Positions 8,513 to 18,100 of a DNA stretch of 64,000 nucleotides are shown one piece after another; within the stretch, counting starts at the first letter, position 1; every line of letters begins with the position of its first letter. The stretch is from Bacillus cereus (GTDB lineage Bacteria > Bacillota > Bacilli > Bacillales > Bacillaceae_G), in contig NZ_NUOT01000045.1 in assembly GCF_002584535.1 (NCBI RefSeq), positions 1 through 64,000 of the forward strand. Direction: 5' to 3'. The notes below the pieces were generated by a model, which worked only from the letters and a program-made list of their open reading frames with translations, was not told the origin of the DNA and ran no database searches. A program made the position numbers and the translations under genes.

Positions 8513-9403
8513 ATGAAAAAGATTGGTTTTATTGGTTTAGGTAATATGGGCCTTCCGATGTCTAAAAATTTAGTTAAATCAAATTATACGGTATATGGCG
8601 TTGATTTAAATAAAGATGCTGAAGCTTTTTTTGAGAAAGAAGGAGGAATCATTGGCTTATCAATTGCAAAATTGGCAGAAACATGTGATTTGATTTTTAC
8701 AAGTTTACCATCACCGCGAGCTGTTGAAGCTGTTTATTTCGGCGAAGAAGGATTAATCGAAAATAGTCATTCGAATATTGTGCTAGTTGATACAAGTACA
8801 GTAGCACCGCAACTAAATAAAAGATTGGCAGATGCTGCGAATGATAAAAAAGTAGATTTCTTAGCAGCGCCGGTTAGTGGTGGAGTGATTGGAGCGGAAA
8901 ATCGCACATTAACTTTTATGGTCGGTGGATCAAAAGAAGTATATGAAAAAGGGTTATCGGTGATGGAAGTATTAGGAGCAAATATTTTTCATGTGAGTGA
9001 ACAAATTGACAGTGGCACAACTGTAAAATTGATTAATAACTTACTAATCGGTTTTTACACAGCGGGCGTTAGTGAAGCTTTGACATTAGCGAAGAAAAAT
9101 AATATGGATTTAGATAAAATGTTTGATATCTTAAATGTTAGCTATGGACAAAGTAGAATTTATGAACGTAATTATAAAAGCTTTATTGCACCAGAGAACT
9201 ATGAGCCAGGATTCACTGTGAATTTACTAAAGAAAGATTTAGGATTTGCGGTTGATTTAGCGAAAGAAAGTGAACTTCACTTACCTGTAAGCGAAATGCT
9301 TCTGAATTTGTATGATGAAGCTGATAAAGCGGGATATGGTGAAAAAGACATGGCTGCTTTATATCAGAAGGTAAGTGAGCAATTAATCTCTAGTGATAAA
9401 TAG
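8513..9403 (+). CDS. mmsB: 3-hydroxyisobutyrate dehydrogenase
   Basis: NAD-dependent oxidation of 3-hydroxyisobutyrate to methylmalonate semialdehyde. The 296 residues start with the Rossmann motif GFIGLGNMG (~5-13), carry the substrate loop APVSGGVIGAENRTL (~119) and the catalytic Lys in TTVKLINN (~171), as in beta-hydroxyacid dehydrogenases. Ribosome site AGGAGGAGAG. It stands between the acyl-CoA dehydrogenase and mmsA, exactly as expected for valine degradation; alternative substrates of the family (tartronate semialdehyde, 6-phosphogluconate-like) are less likely here. Confidence 0.92.
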   Translation: MKKIGFIGLGNMGLPMSKNLVKSNYTVYGVDLNKDAEAFFEKEGGIIGLSIAKLAETCDLIFTSLPSPRAVEAVYFGEEGLIENSHSNIVLVDTSTVAPQLNKRLADAANDKKVDFLAAPVSGGVIGAENRTLTFMVGGSKEVYEKGLSVMEVLGANIFHVSEQIDSGTTVKLINNLLIGFYTAGVSEALTLAKKNNMDLDKMFDILNVSYGQSRIYERNYKSFIAPENYEPGFTVNLLKKDLGFAVDLAKESELHLPVSEMLLNLYDEADKAGYGEKDMAALYQKVSEQLISSDK

Positions 9404-9447
9404 TAATGGATCCTAGAAAATATAAAAAATAAAAAGGAGCGAATACA

Positions 9448-10908
9448 ATGATTACAACAGAAATTAAACGAGTGAAAAATCATATTAATGGTGAATGGGT
9501 AGAATCTACTGGTACAGAGGTTGAAGCTGTTCCGAATCCTGCAACTGGAAAAATAATTGCGTATGTTCCGCTTTCACCAAAAGAAGATGTAGATCGAGCT
9601 GTTGAAGCTGCAAAAGTTGCTTACGAAACATGGTCAAAAGTGCCGGTTCCAAATCGTTCAAGACAGCTATATAAATATTTACAGCTTTTACAAGAAAACA
9701 AAGAAGAGCTTGCAAAAATTATTACATTAGAAAATGGTAAAACATTAAAAGATGCAACTGGTGAGGTGCAGCGTGGTATTGAAGCTGTAGAACTTGCAAC
9801 ATCAACACCAAATTTAATGATGGGTCAAGCACTTCCGAATATTGCAGGGGGAATTGATGGTTCAATTTGGCGCTATCCAATTGGAGTTGTTGCAGGTATT
9901 ACACCGTTTAACTTCCCGATGATGATTCCATTATGGATGTTCCCATTAGCAATTGCTTGTGGTAATACATTTGTATTAAAAACATCGGAAAGAACGCCAC
10001 TTTTAGCTGAGAGACTTGTAGAATTATTCTACGAAGCAGGCTTTCCAAAAGGGGTTTTAAACTTAGTACAGGGTGGGAAAGATGTTGTAAATAGCATTTT
10101 AGAGAATAAAGATATTCAAGCTGTTTCATTTGTTGGATCAGAGCCAGTTGCACGTTATGTATACGAAACAGGAACAAAATATGGAAAACGAGTACAAGCA
10201 CTTGCAGGAGCGAAAAATCATGCGATTGTTATGCCAGATTGCAACCTTGAAAAAACGGTACAAGGTGTGATTGGTTCAGCGTTCGCGAGCAGTGGAGAAC
10301 GCTGCATGGCATGCTCGGTTGTAGCAGTTGTGGATGAAATTGCTGATGAATTCATTGATGTTCTTGTGTCAGAAACACGTAAACTAAAAGTTGGTGATGG
10401 TTTCCACGAAGAGAATTATGTAGGGCCATTAATTCGCGAATCTCATAAAGAGCGTGTACTAGGCTATATTAATAGCGGTGTAGCAGATGGAGCTACTTTA
10501 CTAGTAGATGGTCGTAAAATTAATGAAGAAGCCGGCGAAGGATATTTTGTTGGAGCGACAATCTTTGATGGCGTAAATCAAGATATGAAAATTTGGCAAG
10601 ATGAAATCTTTGCTCCAGTATTAAGTATTGTGAGAGTAAAAGATTTGGAAGAAGGAATTAAACTGACAAACCAATCAAAATTTGCAAATGGTGCGGTTAT
10701 TTATACATCAAGTGGCAAACATGCACAAACATTCCGTGATAATATCGATGCAGGAATGATTGGCGTAAATGTTAATGTTCCAGCTCCGATGGCATTCTTC
10801 GCATTTGCGGGAAATAAAGCGTCCTTCTATGGTGATCTTGGAACAAATGGAACAGATGGTGTACAATTTTATACACGTAAAAAAGTTGTGACAGAACGCT
10901 GGTTTTAA
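9448..10908 (+). CDS. mmsA: methylmalonate-semialdehyde dehydrogenase (CoA-acylating)
   Basis: Converts methylmalonate semialdehyde to propionyl-CoA, CO2 and NADH, linking valine catabolism to the prpCDB products upstream. 486 residues, normal length; aldehyde-dehydrogenase fold with [23 protein letters not shown] and the catalytic Cys in SGERCMA (~286). The B. subtilis homologue is IolA, but no inositol gene is present, so the MmsA role is favoured. Ribosome site AAGGAG; 44 bases after mmsB. Transcription ends at the terminator 10946-10985. Confidence 0.94.
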   Translation: MITTEIKRVKNHINGEWVESTGTEVEAVPNPATGKIIAYVPLSPKEDVDRAVEAAKVAYETWSKVPVPNRSRQLYKYLQLLQENKEELAKIITLENGKTLKDATGEVQRGIEAVELATSTPNLMMGQALPNIAGGIDGSIWRYPIGVVAGITPFNFPMMIPLWMFPLAIACGNTFVLKTSERTPLLAERLVELFYEAGFPKGVLNLVQGGKDVVNSILENKDIQAVSFVGSEPVARYVYETGTKYGKRVQALAGAKNHAIVMPDCNLEKTVQGVIGSAFASSGERCMACSVVAVVDEIADEFIDVLVSETRKLKVGDGFHEENYVGPLIRESHKERVLGYINSGVADGATLLVDGRKINEEAGEGYFVGATIFDGVNQDMKIWQDEIFAPVLSIVRVKDLEEGIKLTNQSKFANGAVIYTSSGKHAQTFRDNIDAGMIGVNVNVPAPMAFFAFAGNKASFYGDLGTNGTDGVQFYTRKKVVTERWF

Positions 10909-10945
10909 TAGTTGAATAAAATACACATGTACATTGTTACTTGTA

Positions 10946-10985
10946 CAAAAAATACACCACTCGTTAGAAAGTGGTGTATTTTTAA
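10946..10985. terminator. bidirectional terminator between mmsA and the LysE exporter
   Basis: AAAAAATACACCAC ... GTGGTGTATTTTTT with A/T tracts on both sides, between converging genes. Confidence 0.88.
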
Positions 10986-10988
10986 TTG

Positions 10989-11621
10989 TTAACTATTCTT
11001 TTCGAAAGCTAACTTGATACCAAATCCAATTAAGACAATGCCAGTAATTCCTTGGATATATCTTTGGGTAGCTGTTTTTTTCATAAAAACACTAATTTTA
11101 TCAATTAAGAAGATATAAAAGGCAAACCATATTACGGTTAAAACAAGATAGGTAAGACCCATGATTAGAAATTGAACGAGTGTATTATAGTCAGGACTTA
11201 AAAATTGCGGTAAAAAAGTTAAAAAGAATACAGCGATTTTTGGATTTAAAAGATTGGTTAGAAACCCTTGGCGAAAACAGGAACTGTTTTCATCGGCATG
11301 TTTCATAGGTAGTTCATTCGTAGCTATGCTGTTTTTGTCTTTTAAAGATAACAGTGCTTTAATACCTAAATAGACGAGATAAATAGCACCGACATATTTA
11401 AAAATAGAAAATAAGAAAGCCGATTTAACAATAATAGCGGAAAGTCCAATTACAGCAGCTAACGTATGAATTAAAAGAGCGATACATGTACCGAAAACTG
11501 TTTTTACTCCTCCCATTTTTCCTGAAGTAAGGGTGTTTTTCGTAGCCATTGCGGTGTCAGGCCCCGGTAAAATAATAAGACAAATTGACATAATAATAAA
11601 AAGAAGATAGTTCGCCACCAT
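10989..11621 (-). CDS. LysE/RhtB-family amino-acid exporter
   Basis: Integral membrane exporter of about 210 residues with the six-helix LysE/RhtB pattern: LPGPDTAMATKNTLTSGKMGG near the N-terminus (family consensus PGP..), GAIYLVYLGIKALLSL, and FLTNLLNPKIAVFFLTFLPQF. Substrates in this family are amino acids or derivatives; none can be assigned. Start: ATG 11621 or the next GTG, behind AAAGGTGG; a GTG at 11624 is also possible. Converges on mmsA. Monocistronic. Confidence 0.87.
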   Translation of the reverse strand: MVANYLLFIIMSICLIILPGPDTAMATKNTLTSGKMGGVKTVFGTCIALLIHTLAAVIGLSAIIVKSAFLFSIFKYVGAIYLVYLGIKALLSLKDKNSIATNELPMKHADENSSCFRQGFLTNLLNPKIAVFFLTFLPQFLSPDYNTLVQFLIMGLTYLVLTVIWFAFYIFLIDKISVFMKKTATQRYIQGITGIVLIGFGIKLAFEKNS

Positions 11622-11771
11622 CACTCCACCTTTCTGTTTGTATGTTTTGAAAATTCAATCAAAATAAGTGTAACACAATTAAAGTTGTATGTTAAATAAA
11701 AATTAATTATGTTAAAGCGTATTTAATAAATTTATTCAAAGAGGTGTAAAATGTGGGAAATATAAATATCG

Positions 11772-11820
11772 GAAAAGGCTAGATGGAACAGCAAATGAGC
11801 TGTTTTCACCTAGCCTTTTA
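11772..11820 (-). terminator. terminator of the hydroxyisobutyryl-CoA hydrolase gene
   Basis: Long interrupted stem, AAAAGGCTAG on one side and CTAGCCTTTT on the other, with an inner AACAGC/GCTGTT arm, just past the stop at 11822. On the minus strand it ends in a T-run. Confidence 0.82.
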
Positions 11821-11821
11821 C

Positions 11822-12874
11822 TTATGCATTGAGAAGATTAAAGAATCGATTTACATCTTCATCTGAGACATCACTTAATTGTTTATATTTATATTGTGGG
11901 TTTTGATCTTTGTCTACTACGACGGAGCGTACTCCTTCAAAGAAATCTTCGTGTCTCATGAAATTTTTAGCGAGCACGAGGTCTGTCGCAAAGCATTCTT
12001 CTACCGATTTTCCCTTGCCATCAATAAGTTGTTTTAATGTTACTTTTAATGAAAATGGAGATTTTGATAGTAATGTTTCTTTCGTTTTTAAAGTAAAGGT
12101 ATTGCTAGCATTTTCTAATGAATGGACGATTTCTTCAATTGTTTGGAATGAAAAATGTGTATTAATTCCTTCTAATAAAGAAGCCAGTTCACTTTCTATA
12201 TTAGGGGTGGTTGCAAATTTATGAATGATTTCTTTTAAAGTAGTATGTACATCTTGCTGGTTCCAGTTAACATTTTCAAGTTCTGTAAGGAGAGCAGGTA
12301 ATGAATCAGATGTCATATAATAATCAGCAGCATTTATATATAATACATCAGCAGCTTTTAAAACAGATGCTGTTAACGCGACATAACGACCAGTTTGTCC
12401 AGGTGCTTTATTTAAGAAGTAAGCAGCTCCAACATCTGGGAAGAAACCAATATTCATCTCAGGCATTGCCCATTTTGTACGTTCTGTCACAATTCTATGT
12501 GTAGCACCATTCGTAAGGCCGACACCACCGCCCATTACAATTCCATCTAAACAAGCGACAATTGGTTTTGGGTAATGATATATATAAGTATCTATTTCAT
12601 ATTCTTCTTCAAAGAACTGTTCGGCATGTTGTAATGCAACTTCATTTGAACGTGCTTCATATAATGTTTTAATATCGCCGCCAGCACAAAATCCTTTTGT
12701 ACCAGCCCCTTTTAAGACGATAATGGCAATGTGGTCATCTTTCTCCCATTCTTTGAGCTTTTGTCCAATTGGTTTTAACATGTCATAAGATATAGAGTTA
12801 AGTGCTTTTGGACGGTTTAAAGTAATCGTTGCAACACCGTTTTCACTAATAGAAAATAAAACATTTTCGGTCAT
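11822..12874 (-). CDS. 3-hydroxyisobutyryl-CoA hydrolase (enoyl-CoA hydratase/isomerase family)
   Basis: Hydrolyses 3-hydroxyisobutyryl-CoA to the free acid that MmsB oxidises. The 350-residue length and C-terminal extension are those of HIBYL-CoA hydrolases, longer than simple ~260-residue enoyl hydratases. Crotonase landmarks: RPKALNSI, oxyanion-hole FCAGGDIKTLYEAR (~60) and MGGGVGLTNGATHRI (~110), and MPEMNIGFFPDVGAAYFL with the Glu/Asp pair typical of the hydrolases. Start ATG 12874 is preceded by GGAGGA; a longer in-frame start at 12922 lacks a good ribosome site. Transcribed away from the mms operon from its own sigma-54 promoter, so likely co-regulated with it. Confidence 0.9.
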   Translation of the reverse strand: MTENVLFSISENGVATITLNRPKALNSISYDMLKPIGQKLKEWEKDDHIAIIVLKGAGTKGFCAGGDIKTLYEARSNEVALQHAEQFFEEEYEIDTYIYHYPKPIVACLDGIVMGGGVGLTNGATHRIVTERTKWAMPEMNIGFFPDVGAAYFLNKAPGQTGRYVALTASVLKAADVLYINAADYYMTSDSLPALLTELENVNWNQQDVHTTLKEIIHKFATTPNIESELASLLEGINTHFSFQTIEEIVHSLENASNTFTLKTKETLLSKSPFSLKVTLKQLIDGKGKSVEECFATDLVLAKNFMRHEDFFEGVRSVVVDKDQNPQYKYKQLSDVSDEDVNRFFNLLNA

Positions 12875-12952
12875 TTCGAATCCTCCTCTTATATATCTTC
12901 TCATTCTTATTTCTCGATACAAGCTAAAATGTCCTTTATAATTTATCTAAAA

Positions 12953-12968
12953 TGCAAGTAGTGTGCCA
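12953..12968 (-). promoter_or_regulatory. sigma-54 (-24/-12) promoter of the hydroxyisobutyryl-CoA hydrolase gene
   Basis: Read on the minus strand: TGGCACACTACTTGCA, a full match to TGGCAC-N5-TTGCA. It lies about 80 bases upstream of the ATG at 12874. Confidence 0.9.
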
Positions 12969-13007
12969 ATTTTGGTATCTTTAATTAAGAAGAAGTAGTA
13001 GCGATAA

Positions 13008-13045
13008 AGTGTCTAACTGTCTAAACAAATGGGCATTAAGACAGT
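13008..13045. promoter_or_regulatory. likely enhancer sites for the sigma-54 activator
   Basis: Half-sites AGTGTCTA (13008), ACTGTCTA (13016) and an inverted AGACAGT (13039-13045) share ACTGTCT with the perfect palindrome at 6666-6689. The cluster centre is about 86 bp upstream of the expected start of the promoter at 12953-12968, nearly the same offset as at 6666. The remainder of 12969-13288 shows no gene. Confidence 0.55.
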
Positions 13046-13284
13046 GAACTAGATACTTTTAGAATGGTGCATATTTTGACGAGTTATATTTGCAGGATTT
13101 CAACATACGAAAATGAATAGTACAACATCAGTTGTTTCCAATGTAAATGATATTGTTTGCAACTTGATAATGAAGGGAATATTATATTTACCATGTTTAA
13201 TTTAAATGAACATAAGTAATTAGGGATAGCAACTTCCTTTTGTTGTATTCAGCGAATGGTCTTACTTTTAAGAAAGAGGGAGTT

Positions 13285-13294
13285 TGTATATAAT
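13285..13294 (+). promoter_or_regulatory. -10 element of the small membrane-protein gene
   Basis: TATAAT at 13289-13294, preceded by TG; the -35 region is weak. It lies 27 bases before the ATG at 13321. Confidence 0.4.
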
Positions 13295-13320
13295 AGGGAG
13301 TAGGGAAAGGGGAGATCGGA

Positions 13321-13578
13321 ATGCCAGGGCCTTTACTAGTATCGGTTATTATTTTGTCTTCTCTCATGTTAGGAATTACACAGTATTTTCATCGCACAGA
13401 TACGACAGAAGAAATTAAAGATAAAGTACGTCTCGTATTTCCCGTTTTTATAATCTCTATTTCACTCTGTTTTGTGTTAAATAGAGATGGGTATATCGTG
13501 GCCTTATTTTCATTTTTTATAGCGATTATATTAATCACTATATTGTACTATATAATGAAAGATTATTTACAAAAATAA
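13321..13578 (+). CDS. small membrane protein of unknown function (85 aa)
   Basis: ATG 13321 follows GGGGAG. The 85 residues form three hydrophobic segments (about 4-20, 37-52, 58-77) with a short charged loop after the first (TDTTEEIKDKVR). No domain recognised. It has its own -10 box and terminator, so it is monocistronic. It is placed between the valine-catabolism region and sbcDC with no evident link to either. Confidence 0.72.
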   Translation: MPGPLLVSVIILSSLMLGITQYFHRTDTTEEIKDKVRLVFPVFIISISLCFVLNRDGYIVALFSFFIAIILITILYYIMKDYLQK

Positions 13579-13579
13579 G

Positions 13580-13606
13580 AATGCCTGAAAGGGCATTTTT
13601 ATTTTT
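13580..13606 (+). terminator. terminator of the 85-aa membrane protein gene
   Basis: ATGCC-tgaaagg-GGCAT stem followed by TTTTATTTTTG, immediately after the stop. Confidence 0.7.
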
Positions 13607-13758
13607 GTAAAAAAATAATTTCACATACTGTATTATAGTGAGAAATACATAAAACATTAAAAAAGCAAAATAAATTCTACATCATGTATTCACTTGTCAA
13701 TCGTGAATAGCCGCTATACTATTAAAGTATAGAGAACAAGAAAAGGGGCTGTACTTAT

Positions 13759-13998
13759 ATGAAATTTGAGATGCATACAAAGGTTATTTCAAATGAAAAA
13801 GAAATGAGATTACATATAGAAGAAAATATATTTCAATTAACTTTAGATGGTTATCATTTATTTGCTTTGGATGAAATGTTACCTTTATATAAATCTGATC
13901 AAGAAAAAATCGGTAGTGCAATTGTTCAAAAGATAGAGTGGGAAAATGAAAAGACAACACTGAACTATCAACTTGTTTCATTACAATCAGTAAATTAA
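13759..13998 (+). CDS. small conserved protein (79 aa, DUF2584-like)
   Basis: ATG 13759 behind AAAAGGGGC. The 79-residue, acidic, soluble protein (MKFEMHTKVISNEKEMRLHI...) resembles the small DUF2584 family, without known function; the family call is from memory of its size and N-terminus. An inverted repeat CTATACT-atta-AAGTATAG overlaps its probable -10 region at 13714-13732. sbcD starts 21 bases after its stop with no terminator, so it may be co-transcribed with sbcDC. Confidence 0.68.
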   Translation: MKFEMHTKVISNEKEMRLHIEENIFQLTLDGYHLFALDEMLPLYKSDQEKIGSAIVQKIEWENEKTTLNYQLVSLQSVN

Positions 13999-14019
13999 AA
14001 GAGAGAAAGGAAGGGAAAG

Positions 14020-15177
14020 ATGAAGTTATTTCATACAGCGGATTGGCATTTAGGAAAACTTGTTCACGGTGTATATATGACCGAAGATCAACAAATTGTT
14101 TTAGAGCAGTTCGTTCAAGCTGTGGAAGAAGAAAAACCAGATGCCGTAATTATTGCAGGTGATTTATACGACCGAGCAATTCCTCCGACAGAAGCAGTAG
14201 ACTTATTAAATGATGTATTACAAAAAATAGTGATTGATTTACAAACGCCAGTAATTGCAGTAGCAGGGAATCATGATAGTCCAGATCGTATCCATTTTGG
14301 CAGTAGTTTAATGAAGAAACAAGGATTGCATATTGTGGGACAATTCCGATTCCCTTATGAACCAGTTGTTTTAAAGGATGCGTATGGAGAGGTACATTTT
14401 CATTTAGTTCCGTATGCTGATCCAAGTATTGTAAGACACGTTATGAAAAATGAAGATATTCGTTCACATGATGATGCGATGCGTATTTTTATGAATGAAC
14501 TTTCGGAAACAATGGATCAAGAAGCAAGACACGTATTTGTAGGACATGCATTTGTTACTTCTTCAGGTGAAGCAGAAGACAACACGAGTGATGCAGAGCG
14601 GCCGCTTTCTATTGGTGGTGCTGAATACGTAAATAGCCACTATTTTGACAAGTTTCATTACACGGCGCTTGGTCATTTACATCAAGCGCATTTTGTCCGT
14701 AATGAAACAATTCGCTATTCAGGTTCACCCCTTGCATATTCCATTTCTGAAGAGCGTCATAAGAAAGGATATTACATTGTTGAATTAGATGAAACAGGAC
14801 AAACAACAATAGAGAAACGCTTATTTACCCCTCGTCGCCAAATGCGAACAGTAGAAGCGAAAATAGATGATTTATTAAAACATCCGACCAGCGAAGATTA
14901 TGTTTTCGTTAAACTATTAGATGAAAATCCTGTATTGCAACCGATGGAGAAAATTCGTTCTGTATATCCAAATGCAATGCATGTTGAACGTTCTATACAA
15001 AGGCGGGAACTTACAGAATCAAATGAAATGACCGTATCTAGACATAAAACAGATGATTTATCTCTTTTAAAAGCCTTTTATAAAGAAATGAAGGGCTCAA
15101 ATTTATCAGAAGAGAAAGAGCGTCTTTTCTTAGAAGTATTACAAACAGTGCAGGAACGGGAAGGTGAACGAGGATGA
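14020..15177 (+). CDS. sbcD: exonuclease SbcCD subunit D
   Basis: Nuclease subunit of the SbcCD (Mre11-Rad50-type) complex, which cleaves hairpin and protein-blocked DNA ends during repair. 385 residues with the phosphoesterase motifs in order: FHTADWHLGK (~4-13), IIAGDLYDRA (~46), AVAGNHDSPDR (~83), FVGHAFVT (~170) and TALGHLHQ (~213). Ribosome site GGAAGGGAAAG. Its stop overlaps the sbcC start by four bases (ATGA), indicating translational coupling. Confidence 0.96.
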   Translation: MKLFHTADWHLGKLVHGVYMTEDQQIVLEQFVQAVEEEKPDAVIIAGDLYDRAIPPTEAVDLLNDVLQKIVIDLQTPVIAVAGNHDSPDRIHFGSSLMKKQGLHIVGQFRFPYEPVVLKDAYGEVHFHLVPYADPSIVRHVMKNEDIRSHDDAMRIFMNELSETMDQEARHVFVGHAFVTSSGEAEDNTSDAERPLSIGGAEYVNSHYFDKFHYTALGHLHQAHFVRNETIRYSGSPLAYSISEERHKKGYYIVELDETGQTTIEKRLFTPRRQMRTVEAKIDDLLKHPTSEDYVFVKLLDENPVLQPMEKIRSVYPNAMHVERSIQRRELTESNEMTVSRHKTDDLSLLKAFYKEMKGSNLSEEKERLFLEVLQTVQEREGERG

Positions 15178-18100
15178 GACCACTTCAGCTTATTATGACA
15201 GCGTTTGGTCCATATAAACAGCGAGAAGTTATCGATTTTAGTGATCTTGGTGATCATCGTATTTTTGCCATTTCAGGAAATACGGGTGCGGGAAAAACGA
15301 CGATATTTGATGCGATTTGTTATGTGTTATATGGAGAAGCGAGCGGAGAAGAACGCAGTGATACAAGTATGCTTCGCAGCCAATTTGCTGATGACAATGT
15401 ATATACGAGTGTAGAATTAACCTTTCAATTGAAAGGTAAACAATATGAAATTAAAAGGCAGCTTGGTCATAAAAAACAAGGGAATAAAACAATTACTGGG
15501 CATGCTGTTGAATTATTTGAAGTAATAGATGATGAGAAGGCTCCATGTGTAGACCGTTTTCATGTAACAGACGTGAACAAAAAGGTCGAGGAGCTAATCG
15601 GACTAAGCAAACATCAATTTAGTCAAATTGTCATGCTTCCGCAAGGGGAGTTCCGAAAACTATTAACATCTGAAACGGAAAATAAAGAAGAGATATTACG
15701 CCGTATTTTTAAAACAGATCGTTATAAATTAATGCGTGAACTATTAGATCAAAAGCGGAAACAGTGGAAGGACATTTTGCAAGAAAAACAAAAAGAAAGA
15801 GAACTATACTTCCGAAATGTTTTTAAGTTACCAGTTCGAGACGGTTCGGTATTAGAGACACTAGTGCAGCAAGAACATGTCAATACGCACCAAGTAGTTG
15901 AAGCGCTTGAACAAGAAACAAGTTGTTATGAAGCGGAAGTTGAACAATTACAAATGCAACAAGTAGCACAAACGCAACAATTAAAAGTTGTAGAAGATCG
16001 TTTTCATGCAGCGAAATCTGTTAACGAAAAATTAAAAGATTTACAGATGAAACAAGAACAACAAACAAACTTACAAGAAAATCGTGCGCAAATAGAAATA
16101 GAGGAGCAACGATTTAAACGTGCAGAACAAGCAAAACGATTATTACCATTTGAACAATGGTATGAAGAAGCGATGCAAACCGAACAAAATACGGAACGAT
16201 TGCTGAAACAAATATCTGTAAAGAAAGAACAAACAGTTAAGGCGTTTGAACTGGCTCATGCAAAATATGAAGAGTTAAAAGGGAAGGAATCTGCACGTGA
16301 AGAAGGTAAGAAGAACGTACAAAGATTGGAAGAATTACAGCCAATCATTGCTTCATTAGCAGAGAAAAAATCAAAATTACAAAAGGCAGAACTTCAGAGT
16401 GAGAAATTGAAAGCTGGTCTTTATAAGTTTGAGAAGCAACTAGAAGAGCAAAATTCTCAAAAACAGCAAATAGCTGGAGAACTGCAACAGTTAGAAGTAG
16501 CACTTGAGCAGTATGTAGAAAAAGTGGAAGAACTAACAAATATGCGAGAAGATGCAAAAGTCTTAAAGCAAGCATATGACGTTTGGCAAGAAAAACAAAA
16601 ATATGAACAAGAAAAAGATACTGCCTATCAAAGGCTGGAATTAGCAGTTAAAGCCTATGAAGATATGGAAAGTCGCTGGTTAAACGAACAAGCTGGGGTA
16701 TTAGCACTTCATCTTTATGAAGGAGAATCTTGCCCAGTATGTGGTAGCACGGCTCACCCAAAGAAAGCTACAGAGCAAGGAGATTCCATTGATGAAAAAC
16801 AGTTAAATGAGCTGCGAGAAAATAGGAATGCTGCCGAAAAATTGCACATTCAATTAGAAGAAAAATGGAATTTCTATCGCCTACAATATGAACAAGTGAT
16901 AGAAGAAGTCGCGAAGCGTGGATATCGCTCAGAAGAATTAGTTGAAACCTATCGTGCATTGGTGCAACAAGGAAAACAACTAGCAGCTGATGTAAACTCA
17001 TTAAAAGAAAGTGAAGAAAAGCGCAAACAACTAGCACAAAGTCTGAAAAAGTTTGAAGAAAAATTAGAAGAATTACAGAAACAAAAGCGTGAAGTTGAAG
17101 TGATGCAGCACGGTACTGAGATGGAGTGTATGCAACTTCGTACTTTCTATGAACATGATCAGCAGAAAATTCCTGAGGACTTACAAACATTAGAAGCGTG
17201 GAAGCAGCAATTTGATCAAGCTGCAAGCACACTCCGTTTTATGGAAGAGGAATGGAAAAAAGTTCAAGAAGCGTATCAACATTGGCAAAATGAAAATATA
17301 CGTGTGCAAGCTGAGCATGATGGGGTTGTAAAACAAGTGAACAGTGCAAAAGAGAAGAGAGAAGAGACTTTTGTACGATTTACGAAAGAGCTTGAAAAAG
17401 GTGAATTTATCGATCAACAAGGTTATAAAGCAGCGAAATTAACAGATGTAGAAATGAAACATCTGCAAGATCGAATTCAAAAATACTATTCATCACTTGA
17501 AGTATTAGCGAAACAAATTGAAGAATTAGCAAATGAATTAGAGGGAAAAGAATGGGTGGATATTACAGTTCTAGAAGAACAAATGAAGGAACTAGAAATT
17601 CAGCTCGATATTACAAAAGAAAAACGCCAACGTACTCAAAGTGCAGTTGCATATATTTCTGATCTATATGAAAACATTAAACGAATCGACGAACAAATTC
17701 ATGAAGAGGAAAAAGCTTTTCAAGAGCTTGTTGATTTATATGAGGTTATGAAAGGGGATAATGAAAGCCGTATTTCTTTTGAACGTTACATTTTAATTGA
17801 GTATCTAGAACAAATTGTTCAAATTGCTAACGAAAGACTTCGTAAACTATCAAATGGACAATTCTATTTAAAACGGAGTGAACGAGTTGAAAAAAGAAAT
17901 CGTCAAAGTGGACTAGGATTAGATGTATACGATGCATACACTGGCCAAACACGTGACGTAAAAACATTGTCTGGTGGAGAGAAATTTAACGCATCACTTT
18001 GTCTAGCACTTGGTATGGCAGATGTCATTCAATCTTATGAAGGCGGCATTTCTATTGAAACAATGTTCATCGATGAAGGGTTTGGCTCACTAGATGAAGA

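Noticed and set aside
16768-17232. Minus-strand open frame of 154 codons inside sbcC
   Set aside because: Lies antisense to a clear coiled-coil coding region, without a ribosome site; Gln/Glu-rich sense codons give such long antisense frames.
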